Positions 1 to 10,033 of a stretch of DNA of 64,000 bases are shown in pieces (the stretch's first letter is position 1; each line of letters opens with the position of its first letter). The notes under the pieces are model-generated. The model was not told the DNA's origin and ran no database searches. It saw only the letters and a program-made list of their open reading frames with translations. Source of the stretch: Rhodocyclaceae bacterium. Its GTDB lineage: Bacteria > Pseudomonadota > Gammaproteobacteria > Burkholderiales > Rhodocyclaceae. The stretch lies in contig JAQTNA010000002.1 in NCBI GenBank assembly GCA_028714035.1, forward strand, positions 103,596 through 167,595. The letters are read 5' to 3'. The translations under genes and the position numbers were made by a program.

Positions 1-1
1 G

Positions 2-439
2 GCAGACAAGTGTGTTGCAAAAGCTTGGCTGGCGAAATGGCAGGGTAGTAACGGCAATCTAGGTTCCGAACAAACGAGTCTTGAGGGAAAAAGGAAAGCG
101 AAAAGGGCAAAGAGGCAGGAACTCTTTGGCTCGCTGGCAATAGACAAGGCTAAGGGCACCGCCTACGGTTGGGCCGTCGGCTACCGTACCCAAACCGAGG
201 CGGACGAAGCGGCGCAAGGGCAATGCGCCAGCAAATCCGGTTCCTGCACCCGCGTCATGTGGTTCAAGAACAGTTGCGCCTCCTACGCCATTGACGCCGC
301 CAAGGCCAGCACGGCCTACGGCTGGGCCTATGCCAAGACCAAGGGGGAAGCCGATTCCCGGGCCCTGCAGGAATGTCAGACGAAAGGCGGCTCCACCGCC
401 CAATGCCTGATCAGGGTATGGGGTTGCACCAGCGACTAA
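2..439 (+). CDS. DUF4189-type secreted protein, 5' truncated
   Basis: An open frame runs from the window edge to a TAA at 437-439 with no stop, so the gene starts upstream. The visible 145 residues contain two similar blocks, each with a 'TAYGWA' core and paired cysteines, separated by a Val-Met-Trp-Phe-Lys segment. This is the pattern of DUF4189 domains, which occur in small exported bacterial proteins of unknown function. The internal ATG at 257 would remove the first block and is not a credible start. The basic stretch before the domain (around residues 30-39) is probably a linker or part of a longer N-terminal region. Frame and end are certain; the family call rests on motif resemblance. 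Confidence 0.7.
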   Translation, partial: ADKCVAKAWLAKWQGSNGNLGSEQTSLEGKRKAKRAKRQELFGSLAIDKAKGTAYGWAVGYRTQTEADEAAQGQCASKSGSCTRVMWFKNSCASYAIDAAKASTAYGWAYAKTKGEADSRALQECQTKGGSTAQCLIRVWGCTSD

Positions 440-730
440 CGCCGCAACGGTCGTGTTAATAAGATGCCACAAATCTCCTCGTATTGCCTTGATCTTGGCA
501 ATCGGAGTGCTGACAAGCGGCCTCGCACGGATGCATACGAATGCTGAACCGGGATGTGGCAAGAATTTTTGATGAGGCACCGGTCGGGACATTGGTATTG
601 ATCGAACCGTAGAGCTGGGGGGCGTGCGTTTTTTTATAAGACGTGTCTGGCGGCAATGCTTACCAGGCTGAGCAAAATAAATACCCCAAATGCTCTTCCT
701 GTTACTTTCAGGGGTAATGGAGATGTAATA
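440..730. other. Intergenic region, no supported gene
   Basis: A 291-base gap between two small exported-protein genes. It is less G+C-rich than its surroundings and has a T-run near 626-634 but no convincing stem in front of it. A 39-codon GTG frame (453-572) encodes a hydrophobic stretch but lacks a ribosome binding site; I do not call it. Confidence 0.4.
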
Positions 731-955
731 ATGAGGCGAGCGATATTTTTGGCAACTTTGGTGTTTATGTCGTCACAAGCCAACGCAATTTGTGAACCGG
801 AGAGGCGGGCGATTGATGATAGGTACAGGGAATGTAAAGAACAATTCAGAGAAGCTTCGGAGGTAAACCAGTGCATAAGAGAGCAAGTACGTCCTGCGGA
901 GGAGCGATACAAGCAATGCATTAGAAACTACAACGAAAAACAGGGCGCCCGGTAG
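731..955 (+). CDS. Small exported cysteine-containing protein, unknown
   Basis: 74 residues. I chose the ATG at 731 over an upstream ATG at 656 because it has GGAG at 719-722 with 8-base spacing and gives an immediate signal peptide (MRRAIFLATLVFMSSQANA, cleavage after Ala19). The mature part is about 55 residues, highly charged, predicted helical, with four cysteines spaced through it (ICEP, RECK, NQCI, KQCI), suggesting two disulfides in a helical hairpin. I do not recognise the family. It sits between two other small exported proteins, so this corner may be a cluster of periplasmic proteins. Confidence 0.6.
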   Translation: MRRAIFLATLVFMSSQANAICEPERRAIDDRYRECKEQFREASEVNQCIREQVRPAEERYKQCIRNYNEKQGAR

Positions 956-989
956 AGCCACTCCTTGGCGAAGACACGATGAACAGCTA

Positions 990-1017
990 GCCATGCCGAT
1001 AACTTTTTCGGCATGGC
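990..1017 (+). terminator. Hairpin after the small exported protein gene
   Basis: A perfect 10-bp inverted repeat (GCCATGCCGA / TCGGCATGGC) with an 8-base loop containing a T-run, 34 bases after the stop at 955. No T-tract follows the stem, so it may be a Rho-independent terminator of weak type or an RNA stabilising hairpin. Confidence 0.5.
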
Positions 1018-1064
1018 CGGCTAATGCGTGGGCATAAATTCACCCAATTCTAGGGCATCGAAAC

Positions 1065-1589
1065 ATGAAACCATTATCACTTTTCCGATTTGCAGCAATC
1101 ACGATATCCTCCGCCGTATCCATGTCCGCCGTCGCCGCGCTTCCCGGCCCCATTCAGGGGCAATGTGCGACGCTGCGGGCGGATGCCGAGCAGTATGCGC
1201 GGGGCCTGCCGAACTTTCAGGCGCAGGAACTTCAGAATGTCGTGGCGTCGTTCCGCAACGGCATCCAAGCCACACTTGATTTTGCACCGGGCAATTCGTC
1301 TCAAAGGGTGCTCGATGGATTGCAAGGCAACATAGACAGCAACACACGTTCCAGGAATGATTCCGTCAGGACATTCCTCAGCCTTTCCTCCAACGGCACA
1401 CCTGCCCGTTCCATCTGCAATCCGAACAATGCCGATTACGGCAGTGCCACCGGCAGCGCCACGGCGGCCTATTTCGCCACCCAGATCGGCAAGGTGTTCG
1501 AAACCTGGCGGCAGAACGTGGTGGGCTGCGAACTGAACCGCGCTTATCGTACCAAGACGCTGCCGAATCTTTGCGAGCTACCGGAATAG
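1065..1589 (+). CDS. Exported hypothetical protein
   Basis: 174 residues with a clear signal peptide (residues 1-25, cleavage in the Val-Ala-Ala-Leu region) and a mature domain with four cysteines (QGQCATL, RSICNPN, VVGCELN, NLCELPE). No family is recognised. The N-terminal part is predicted helical. AGGG about 9 bases before the ATG supports the start. It is convergent with the Uma2-type gene. Confidence 0.65.
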   Translation: MKPLSLFRFAAITISSAVSMSAVAALPGPIQGQCATLRADAEQYARGLPNFQAQELQNVVASFRNGIQATLDFAPGNSSQRVLDGLQGNIDSNTRSRNDSVRTFLSLSSNGTPARSICNPNNADYGSATGSATAAYFATQIGKVFETWRQNVVGCELNRAYRTKTLPNLCELPE

Positions 1590-1655
1590 GTCTATTGCCG
1601 TAGGGCAGGTTTTCGCTGGGAACCCGATATTTTTGTCGGCCGCGGGCGCAATAAA

Positions 1656-1699
1656 CGTCATGGCTTTCAGGCTCCGGGGTGACTCCCAAAGCCATGACG
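1656..1699. terminator. Bidirectional hairpin between convergent genes
   Basis: A perfect 12-bp inverted repeat, CGTCATGGCTTT (1656-1667) and AAAGCCATGACG (1688-1699), in the 121-base gap between the exported protein gene ending at 1589 and the Uma2-type gene ending at 1711. Its position suggests transcription termination from both sides. Confidence 0.5.
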
Positions 1700-1710
1700 G
1701 TTATTTCACC

Positions 1711-2340
1711 CTACATCCCTTCGGAATCTGTGCGGCTTGCGGTGGGACCTTGAGCAGGAGCGGGGACGGAAGCGAAGGACACGTCTTCGTAGATGGCGTC
1801 CATGTCGAGGACGGCACCGATGCTGTCCAGGCTTACGGTACCGTACCCGCTGGTCGGGTGGAGCACCCAAAGGCCTTCGCCGTTCTTGCGGAACAGGTCG
1901 GCGTGGCGGCGGTCCTGCTCCAGTAGCAGGTATTCCCGCAGGGACTCGAGAGCCTGGTAATACTCGAATTTCAGCCCCCGGTCATAGGCGGCCGTGCTGT
2001 CCGACAGGACTTCAATCACCAGGCAGGGGTGGCGCTTGGCCAGGTCGGCCTCCGGCGCCTTGTCCCGGTTGTCACAGGTGACGAATACATCCGGGTAGAA
2101 GTAGGCGTCCGCCGTTTCCACCCTCAGTTTCATGTCGGCGATGAAGGCGCGGCAGGGGGTGCCGCGGAGCGCGGCCCTCAAGCTCGTCGCCACATTGAGT
2201 GCAATGGTGTTGTGCGCATCGCGCGCACCGGTCATGGCGAATACTTCGCCGGCGATGTACTCGTGGCGCTCCTCCTGCGTCGCTTCCCACTCCAGGTATT
2301 GGGCGGCGCCGAAGGCTTCATTCTTCGAGGGCAGAGCCAT
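1711..2340 (-). CDS. Uma2 (DUF820) family PD-(D/E)XK nuclease-like protein
   Basis: 209 residues. Uma2-family proteins are restriction-endonuclease-fold proteins, very numerous in cyanobacteria and scattered elsewhere; their in vivo role is unsettled. Fold signatures are visible: an N-terminal helix with EERHEYIAGEVFAM, then an acidic 'YFYPDVFV' strand, 'CLVIEVLSDST' with the catalytic Glu, and 'YDRGLKFEYY' supplying the conserved Lys. Length is typical. The C-terminal ~25 residues are low-complexity and probably disordered. It stands alone upstream of no obvious partner, with secA 122 bases away on the same strand. No transposase is nearby. Confidence 0.85.
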   Translation of the reverse strand: MALPSKNEAFGAAQYLEWEATQEERHEYIAGEVFAMTGARDAHNTIALNVATSLRAALRGTPCRAFIADMKLRVETADAYFYPDVFVTCDNRDKAPEADLAKRHPCLVIEVLSDSTAAYDRGLKFEYYQALESLREYLLLEQDRRHADLFRKNGEGLWVLHPTSGYGTVSLDSIGAVLDMDAIYEDVSFASVPAPAQGPTASRTDSEGM

Positions 2341-2462
2341 GTTCTCGCTCCTAAAGTCGGGAAGCCGAGAATACCCGGCATCTCCCGGCGTCGCAACGCA
2401 TGCCGCCCTCGGAACACCGGGGCCAAACTTCAGTCCCGTTCTTCACAAGCCGTTGAAGGTGC

Positions 2463-5189
<2,727 letters not shown>

Positions 5190-5365
5190 GGGTTTCCGGG
5201 TAAAAGCTGACGCGGCACGGAGCCGAAGAACCGCCGATTCTACCACGACGCCTTTCCCGATATGTTTCCACAGGTTGCAGACGGCGCGCCGTTCTCGACA
5301 CCCGGCCGTCTCACATTAAAGAATTGGCCATATTTGCCGTTCTTGAACCAGTTTCCTTTCCCTTT

Positions 5366-5417
5366 GAACGGACATGACTTTGAGTGTAGCCCTGGAGCAT
5401 GAAAGTCATGCCCGTTC
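5366..5417. repeat. 16-bp inverted repeat near secA
   Basis: Arms GAACGGACATGACTTT and AAAGTCATGCCCGTTC, one mismatch, 20-base loop. It lies in the divergent region, about 180 bases upstream of secA and 80 bases upstream of the receiver-TPR gene. It could be an operator or a stem in the secA leader's antisense direction; no regulator is implied by the sequence itself. Confidence 0.5.
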
Positions 5418-5418
5418 C

Positions 5419-5463
5419 CCCTCACCCCCAGCCCCTCTCCCGCAAGCGGGCGAGGGGAGGGTC
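5419..5463. repeat. REP-like G+C-rich repeat, copy 1
   Basis: CTCACCCC-CAGCCCCTCTCC followed by CGCAAGCGGGCGAGGGGAGG: an imperfect palindrome of a kind that also occurs at 30044-30083 (within a coding region) and 39775-39813. Three copies in 64 kb show a dispersed repeat family. Confidence 0.6.
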
Positions 5464-5495
5464 GTGAGTCGCTAACGCAACTTTCCAGGTAGGGC

Positions 5496-7118
5496 ATGTC
5501 CGAGCTTCACGAACTTTCCGTTCTGGTGGTCGAATCCATTCCGGGCATGCGCACCCAGTTGCGCAACATGCTCGGCATGTTCGGCGTGTCGGACATCGTC
5601 CTGACCGCGACGGCCGGTGCGGCGGTGCGCAAGGTGAGGGACCGCCCCTTCGATCTCATACTGTGCGAATACCACCTGGGAGAGGGTCAGGATGGCCAGC
5701 ATTTTCTGGAAGACATCCGGCACCACAGCCTCATTCCCCGCTCCACCCTGTTCGTGATGGTCACCGGGGAGCGCAGCTACGAGCGGGTGGTCAGCGCCGC
5801 CGAACTGGCCCCGGACGACTACATCCTGAAGCCCTTCACCGCAGACAATCTCCAGGATCGCCTGGAGCGGAGCCTGAAGAAGCGTGACGCCTTCCTGCCC
5901 ATCTGGCGCCTGGTGGAAATGGGTGCCCTGCACGACGCCATCGCCCTGTGCGCAGAAGGCGCGCGGACCCAGGCCACCTATGTCCTGGACTTCCTGCGTC
6001 TTTCCGCCGAACTGCATCTGACTCTGGGCAACGCCACCGAGGCACGCGCCATCTATGAGCGCGTGCTGGAAGCCCGGGCCGTCCCCTGGGCGCGCCTGGG
6101 CCTCGCCCGTGCCCATTTCATGGAAAAGAATTACGAGGAGGCAGAAGGCCTGCTGGACGATCTGATCCGGGAGAGCGACCTTTACCTGGACGCCTACGAC
6201 CTGCTCGCCGACACCCGGGAGGCCGCGGGTCAGATCCCGGAGGCACGGGACACCCTGGAACGGGCGGTGAAGTTGTCCCCCCACCGCCTGCGCCGCCTGC
6301 GGAAACTCGGGGAAATCGCGGCCGAGATGGGCGACATGGAAACCGCCCAGGAACACATGGCGGAGGTGGTGAGGAAGGGCAAGTATTCCGACTTCCGCGA
6401 CCCGGAGGACCATGTGCATCTGCTCCAGGCCCAACTCGGCCTGGGGGATGCGGAGCGTGCCGCCGCCACCATCCTGGACATGGAGCGATCCATGGGCTCC
6501 ATGCAGAAATCCAGCCTGTGCAGCGCCCTGTCACGGGCGCTGTACCACAACCATACGGGTGACGAGGAGAAGGCCCGCGATGCCCTGTTCCGCGCCCTGG
6601 AACAACAGGGCAGCCGGGGCAAGCTGTCGAACCGCCTGAAGGGTGAATTGGCTCGTGCCTGTTTCACCCAGAGACTGGATCAGCATGGCACGGAGCTGGT
6701 GCTGGAAGTGATGCGCAACGCCCACGACGAACGCTCCCTGGAGAAGGCCAAGGGCCTGCTGGAAGAAGCCGGCCTGGGGCACAAGGGCGACGAGTTCACG
6801 GAACGCATACGCCAGGAGGTCAATCAACTGGTGACCGAGGGCGCCAACAAGGCCAGGCAGGGGGATTTTGCCGGAGCCGTGGACCTCATGCGGGAAGCCG
6901 CCCAGCAGATGCCCAACAATCCCCAGGTCCTGCTCAACGCGGCCCTGGCCCTGCTCAAGCACATCGAGCATCTGGGCTGGAGCGAGGAGTTGGCGGGCGA
7001 GGCGCGGCAATACCTGGAACGGGCAAGAAAACTCGACCCCGGCCACAAGCGCATCCCCCTCCTGTCCGAACTGTTCCGCACCCTCCTGGGGAAATACGGC
7101 ATCCGGCCGAGCCTGTAA
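5496..7118 (+). CDS. Response-regulator receiver domain with TPR repeats
   Basis: 540 residues. Residues 5-125 form a CheY-like receiver and residues about 130-540 are tetratricopeptide-type helical repeats (for example ATEARAIYERVLEARAVPWARLGLAR). This matches receiver-TPR proteins resembling VieB of Vibrio, which act by protein-protein contact. The receiver keeps the Thr (VMVTGE) and Lys (ILKPF) but is unusual at the phosphorylation site: the family position normally Asp in 'CDY' is Glu58 (LILCEYHLG, codon GAA), and one of the two upstream acidic residues is Ser14. It may therefore be locked in an active-like state or be phosphorylation-independent. No kinase gene is adjacent. The ATG at 5496 follows AGGTAGGGC. 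Confidence 0.85.
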   Translation: MSELHELSVLVVESIPGMRTQLRNMLGMFGVSDIVLTATAGAAVRKVRDRPFDLILCEYHLGEGQDGQHFLEDIRHHSLIPRSTLFVMVTGERSYERVVSAAELAPDDYILKPFTADNLQDRLERSLKKRDAFLPIWRLVEMGALHDAIALCAEGARTQATYVLDFLRLSAELHLTLGNATEARAIYERVLEARAVPWARLGLARAHFMEKNYEEAEGLLDDLIRESDLYLDAYDLLADTREAAGQIPEARDTLERAVKLSPHRLRRLRKLGEIAAEMGDMETAQEHMAEVVRKGKYSDFRDPEDHVHLLQAQLGLGDAERAAATILDMERSMGSMQKSSLCSALSRALYHNHTGDEEKARDALFRALEQQGSRGKLSNRLKGELARACFTQRLDQHGTELVLEVMRNAHDERSLEKAKGLLEEAGLGHKGDEFTERIRQEVNQLVTEGANKARQGDFAGAVDLMREAAQQMPNNPQVLLNAALALLKHIEHLGWSEELAGEARQYLERARKLDPGHKRIPLLSELFRTLLGKYGIRPSL

Positions 7119-7255
7119 GCTGCGGGGAGAATGATAAAGTGCAAAACCTCACCGCAAAGGGCCGCAAAGGAATCCTTCGCGCATTCGTGCGATGGCTGTG
7201 GTGAGGTGCGAGGCGTTTGGTACACTGCCAACCTGTACTTTACCTGTCTGCCACC

Positions 7256-7627
7256 ATGCCGCGTTTCATTGCCTTTCTTTTCGCACTGTGCCTGCTGGCT
7301 GCTTCGTCCGCCTGGGCGCGGGAGAGTTTGCCCGAGACTCCCGTTCACGCACTGCCGCGCGAAGCCCGTGACACCCTGGCCCTGATCCACCGGGGCGGCC
7401 CCTTCCCCTTCCGCCGGGACGGCATCGTCTTCGGCAACTTCGAGCACCGCCTGCCGCAACACCCGCGAGGCTATTACCACGAGTACACCGTGCCCACGCC
7501 GGGCGAGCGCAACCGGGGAGCACGGCGCATCGTCGCCGGGGAAGGCCCGGGGCGGGACGTGCGCACCTCGGGCGAATACTGGTACAGCGACGACCACTAC
7601 CGCAGCTTTTCGAGGATAAGGGAATGA
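7256..7627 (+). CDS. Secreted barnase-type guanyl-specific ribonuclease (N1/T1 family)
   Basis: 123 residues. Signal peptide MPRFIAFLFALCLLAASSAWA, then a compact ribonuclease domain: IHRGGPFPFRRDGIVFGNFE, YYHEYTVPTPG with the catalytic-base Glu, RGARRI with the Arg, and DDHYRSFSRIR with the catalytic His, as in barnase and RNase Sa. It should cleave RNA after guanosine outside the cytoplasm, for nucleotide scavenging or as a toxin. The start at 7256 gives the signal peptide; the in-frame ATG at 7217 adds residues before it. Its stop overlaps the ATG of the barstar-type gene (ATGA at 7624-7627), so enzyme and inhibitor are translationally coupled. Confidence 0.93.
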   Translation: MPRFIAFLFALCLLAASSAWARESLPETPVHALPREARDTLALIHRGGPFPFRRDGIVFGNFEHRLPQHPRGYYHEYTVPTPGERNRGARRIVAGEGPGRDVRTSGEYWYSDDHYRSFSRIRE

Positions 7628-8061
7628 ACTTGCTGAAAGATGCCGGGCAGGCAGGCGTATACCGCCTGGCGCCGGAACAGGCTGAGCAGTTCGCCGCCGC
7701 AGGCGAGGATGCGAGCCTCCGGGTCTTCCGGGTGTCCCTCGCGGCCGCGAAATCCGTGCCGGAACTGCTGGATGCCTTTGCCCAGGCGCTGGCCTTCCCG
7801 GACTGGTTTGGCCAGAACCTGGATGCCCTCCTGGATTGCCTGACCGACCTTTCCTGGCACGAGAAAGATCTGGAAGCACAGCCCGAGGGCTATCTCCTGC
7901 TGCTTTTCGGCCTCGAGTCTCTGGAAAAGACCGACCCGGAGGGCCTCCGGGCCGTACTTGAGGTGCTTTCGGCCGCCTCCGAAGTCTGGCAAGCGGACGA
8001 GGTGCCCTTCTGGGTACTGGCCGAGGCCCGGGGCCTGCCCGAATTTCCGGAGCGCGGGTGA
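7624..8061 (+). CDS. Barstar-family ribonuclease inhibitor
   Basis: 145 residues. Barstar-type cytoplasmic inhibitor expected to protect the cell from unsecreted RNase encoded immediately upstream. The barstar core is visible at 'LLDAFAQALAFPDWFGQNLDALLDCLTDL', the region of barstar that plugs the RNase active site with an acidic helix, followed by the strand region LLLLFGLESLE. It is longer than the 89-aa Bacillus barstar because of about 30 extra N-terminal residues, which is common in proteobacterial members. The start overlaps the RNase stop (ATGA) and its own stop overlaps the GTG of nudB (GTGA at 8058-8061). Confidence 0.92.
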   Translation: MNLLKDAGQAGVYRLAPEQAEQFAAAGEDASLRVFRVSLAAAKSVPELLDAFAQALAFPDWFGQNLDALLDCLTDLSWHEKDLEAQPEGYLLLLFGLESLEKTDPEGLRAVLEVLSAASEVWQADEVPFWVLAEARGLPEFPERG

Positions 8062-8513
8062 GCACAGCCTTCAAGAAACCCGTCTCGGTGCTGGTGCTGA
8101 TCCACACGCCGGAACTGGAGATTCTTCTTCTCGAGCGTGCCTCCCATCCGGGCTACTGGCAGTCGGTGACCGGCAGCCAGGAGGAGGGCGAAGACCTGGT
8201 GGAGACCGCGACACGGGAAGTGGAAGAAGAAACCGGCATCGTCGCCGCCACGGAAGACATCCTGGACTGGCGCCTCTCCAACCGCTTCGAGATCTTCCAG
8301 GAATGGCGCTTTCGCTACGCCCCGGGCGTCAGCCACAACACCGAGCATGTCTATAGCCTGTGCATACCCTCGGCCGGTCCGGTGCGTCTCGCCCCCGGCG
8401 AACACCTCTCTTGGCGCTGGCTGCCCTGGAAACAGGCGGCCCGCGCCGTCTTCTCCTGGACCAACCGGGACGCGATATTGATGCTGGGGGAGACGGTGAG
8501 CGGTAAGCGGTGA
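8058..8513 (+). CDS. nudB: Dihydroneopterin triphosphate diphosphatase (Nudix)
   Basis: 151 residues. NudB removes pyrophosphate from dihydroneopterin triphosphate in folate synthesis. The Nudix box is intact: G-x5-E-x7-REVEEETGI starting at GSQEEGE. The N-terminus (FKKPVSVLVLIHTPELEILLLERA) and 'YWQSVTGSQEEGE' are typical of NudB. Start is GTG at 8058, overlapping the barstar stop. In most betaproteobacteria nudB follows aspS or related genes; here it is the third gene of an overlapping trio with an RNase and its inhibitor. Confidence 0.93.
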   Translation: MSTAFKKPVSVLVLIHTPELEILLLERASHPGYWQSVTGSQEEGEDLVETATREVEEETGIVAATEDILDWRLSNRFEIFQEWRFRYAPGVSHNTEHVYSLCIPSAGPVRLAPGEHLSWRWLPWKQAARAVFSWTNRDAILMLGETVSGKR

Positions 8514-8560
8514 GCGTGGCCATCGAACGCCGCTACTGCGCTCACGGCTTACCGCTTACC
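8495..8560. terminator. Large hairpin at convergent gene ends
   Basis: A 22-bp inverted repeat with two mismatches (8495-8516 and 8539-8560), repeating the unit GGTRAGCGGTAAGC. It embraces the stop codons of nudB (8511-8513) and msrQ (8549-8551), and so probably terminates or stabilises both transcripts. Confidence 0.6.
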
Positions 8561-9223
8561 GGGAAATATCGGAATCACCCTCGTCCCCGGCCTCGGCTTG
8601 AGCATCGCGGATTCGATCTTCTTTCGCTCGTCCAGCTTTCGCCACCAGAGCCTCAGGCCCAGGAGCACGGACAGGATCAGGGAATAGATGGCGGGATGGG
8701 TGATATCCAGTTTCACCATCCACCAGTAATGCACCACCGCCATGACCGCAATGGCATAGACCAGGCTGTGCAGGGCCTGCCAGCGTTTGCCGCCCAGGCG
8801 GCGGATCATGGCGTTGCTGGAGGTGGCCGCCAGCGGCAGGAGCAGGACGAAGGTGAACATACCCAGGGTGATGAAGGGGCGCTTGGCGATGTCCCGGCCT
8901 ATCTCCGCCCAATCAAAGAACTGATCCAGCACCAGGTAGCCGGAAAGGTGCAGGCTGGCATAGAAGAAGGCGAACAGCCCCAGCATCCGACGCAAGCGCA
9001 GGAGCCAGTGCAGTCCAAAGAGGCGGCGCGCCGGCGTCACCGTCAGGGTGATGAGCAGGAAGCGTAGCCCCCAGTCCCCCAGCCCCCGGATCAGGGCCTC
9101 GATGGGATTGGCGCCCAGGTCGTCCTCCAGGAAGCGGTAGCCCAGCCAGCCCGCCGGGATCAGGCAAACCATGAAGAGTAAAACCTTGATGAGGGCCAGT
9201 TGGCGGGAAGAGGGATTCCACAT
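8549..9223 (-). CDS. msrQ: Heme-binding membrane subunit MsrQ of methionine sulfoxide reductase
   Basis: 224 residues, six predicted membrane helices. MsrQ (YedZ) passes quinone electrons to the periplasmic molybdoenzyme MsrP, which repairs oxidised methionines in envelope proteins. Family signatures include 'LRRMLGLFAFFYASLHLSGY', 'RRLGGKRWQALHSLVYAIAV' and 'VHYWWMVK', which contain the heme-ligating histidines. The partner msrP, normally immediately upstream, is not present: the neighbour at 99 bases is livF. msrQ may be expressed as the tail of the liv operon or from its own promoter; MsrP would have to be encoded elsewhere. Confidence 0.93.
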   Translation of the reverse strand: MWNPSSRQLALIKVLLFMVCLIPAGWLGYRFLEDDLGANPIEALIRGLGDWGLRFLLITLTVTPARRLFGLHWLLRLRRMLGLFAFFYASLHLSGYLVLDQFFDWAEIGRDIAKRPFITLGMFTFVLLLPLAATSSNAMIRRLGGKRWQALHSLVYAIAVMAVVHYWWMVKLDITHPAIYSLILSVLLGLRLWWRKLDERKKIESAMLKPRPGTRVIPIFPGKR

Positions 9224-9322
9224 GGAGGGTCTGCCGGGGCTTGGATGATGCGTCGTTGGATGCGTCGGAGCGGAATCGGTTCAATGGCCGGATGATGGAC
9301 CGTGGGAGGGCGCCCCAATTTA

Positions 9323-10033
9323 TTACTCGCCCAGATAGGCTGTGCGCACGGCGGGGTTTTCCAGGAGGGACGAAGACGAGGCGGCGAGGGTGATCAGGCC
9401 GCTTTCCATGACGTAGCCCCGGGAACACATGGACAAGGCGAGCTGGGCGTTCTGTTCCACCAGGAGCAGGGTCACCCCCTGGGCCGCCACGGACTGGATC
9501 ACCTCGAACACCTTCTGCACCATGAGCGGAGCCAGCCCCATGGACGGCTCGTCCAGGAGCAGGAGCTTCGGGTGGCTCATGAGGGAGCGGCCGATGGCCA
9601 GCATCTGCTGTTCGCCGCCGGAAAGCGTGCCCGCCAACTGTTTGCGCCGCTCCGCCAGGCGCGGCAGGAGGCCGTAGATACGCTCCAGGTCCGCCGACAT
9701 CTCCCCCTTCGACGCCACACCCGCCCGGCAATAGGCGCCCATCTCCAGGTTCTCCTGGACGGACAGCCGGGCGAACACTCCCCGGCCCTCGGGCACCAGC
9801 GCCAGCCCCTCCCCGATCAGCTCGTGGCAGGGCCGATGCACGATACTGGCTGCCCGGTACAGCAATTCACCCTGGGCCGGCACCATGCGCGCGATGGCCT
9901 TGAGCGTCGTGGTCTTGCCCGCGCCGTTGGCGCCGATGAGGCAGACCATCTCGCCCGCCCTTACCTCGAAGGAGATGCCCTTGACCGCGGCGATGCCGCC
10001 GTAATGCACCTTGAGATCGCGCACTTCAAGCAT
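9323..10033 (-). CDS. livF: Branched-chain amino acid ABC transporter ATPase LivF
   Basis: 236 residues. Second ATPase of the high-affinity leucine/isoleucine/valine (LIV-I type, HAAT family) importer. Walker A GANGAGKTT, signature LSGGEQQ, Walker B LLLLDEP and the LivF-type 'LLVEQNAQLAL' replacing a histidine switch are present. It overlaps the end of livG by 8 bases. Like other HAAT systems the substrate may be an aromatic acid, amide or another amino acid; sequence alone does not decide. Confidence 0.95.
   Translation of the reverse strand: MLEVRDLKVHYGGIAAVKGISFEVRAGEMVCLIGANGAGKTTTLKAIARMVPAQGELLYRAASIVHRPCHELIGEGLALVPEGRGVFARLSVQENLEMGAYCRAGVASKGEMSADLERIYGLLPRLAERRKQLAGTLSGGEQQMLAIGRSLMSHPKLLLLDEPSMGLAPLMVQKVFEVIQSVAAQGVTLLLVEQNAQLALSMCSRGYVMESGLITLAASSSSLLENPAVRTAYLGE

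Larger units (their letters stand above)
5190..5495. other. Divergent intergenic region with inverted repeats
   Basis: 306 bases between divergent secA and the receiver-TPR gene, so promoters for both should lie here, but no single pair of hexamers stands out. It contains a 16-bp inverted repeat with one mismatch (5366-5381 / 5402-5417) and, next to it, a REP-like G+C-rich repeat (5419-5463) of the CTCACCCC...CTCTCCC...GGGAGAGGG kind. Confidence 0.5.

Noticed and set aside
453..572. 39-codon GTG frame with a hydrophobic stretch
   Set aside because: No ribosome binding site, rare start codon and no recognisable mature domain. Could be a remnant.
5240..5497. Minus-strand frame of 85 codons before the receiver-TPR gene
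   Set aside because: Mostly composed of the REP-like repeat and its flanks, and it overlaps the start of a well-supported gene on the other strand.
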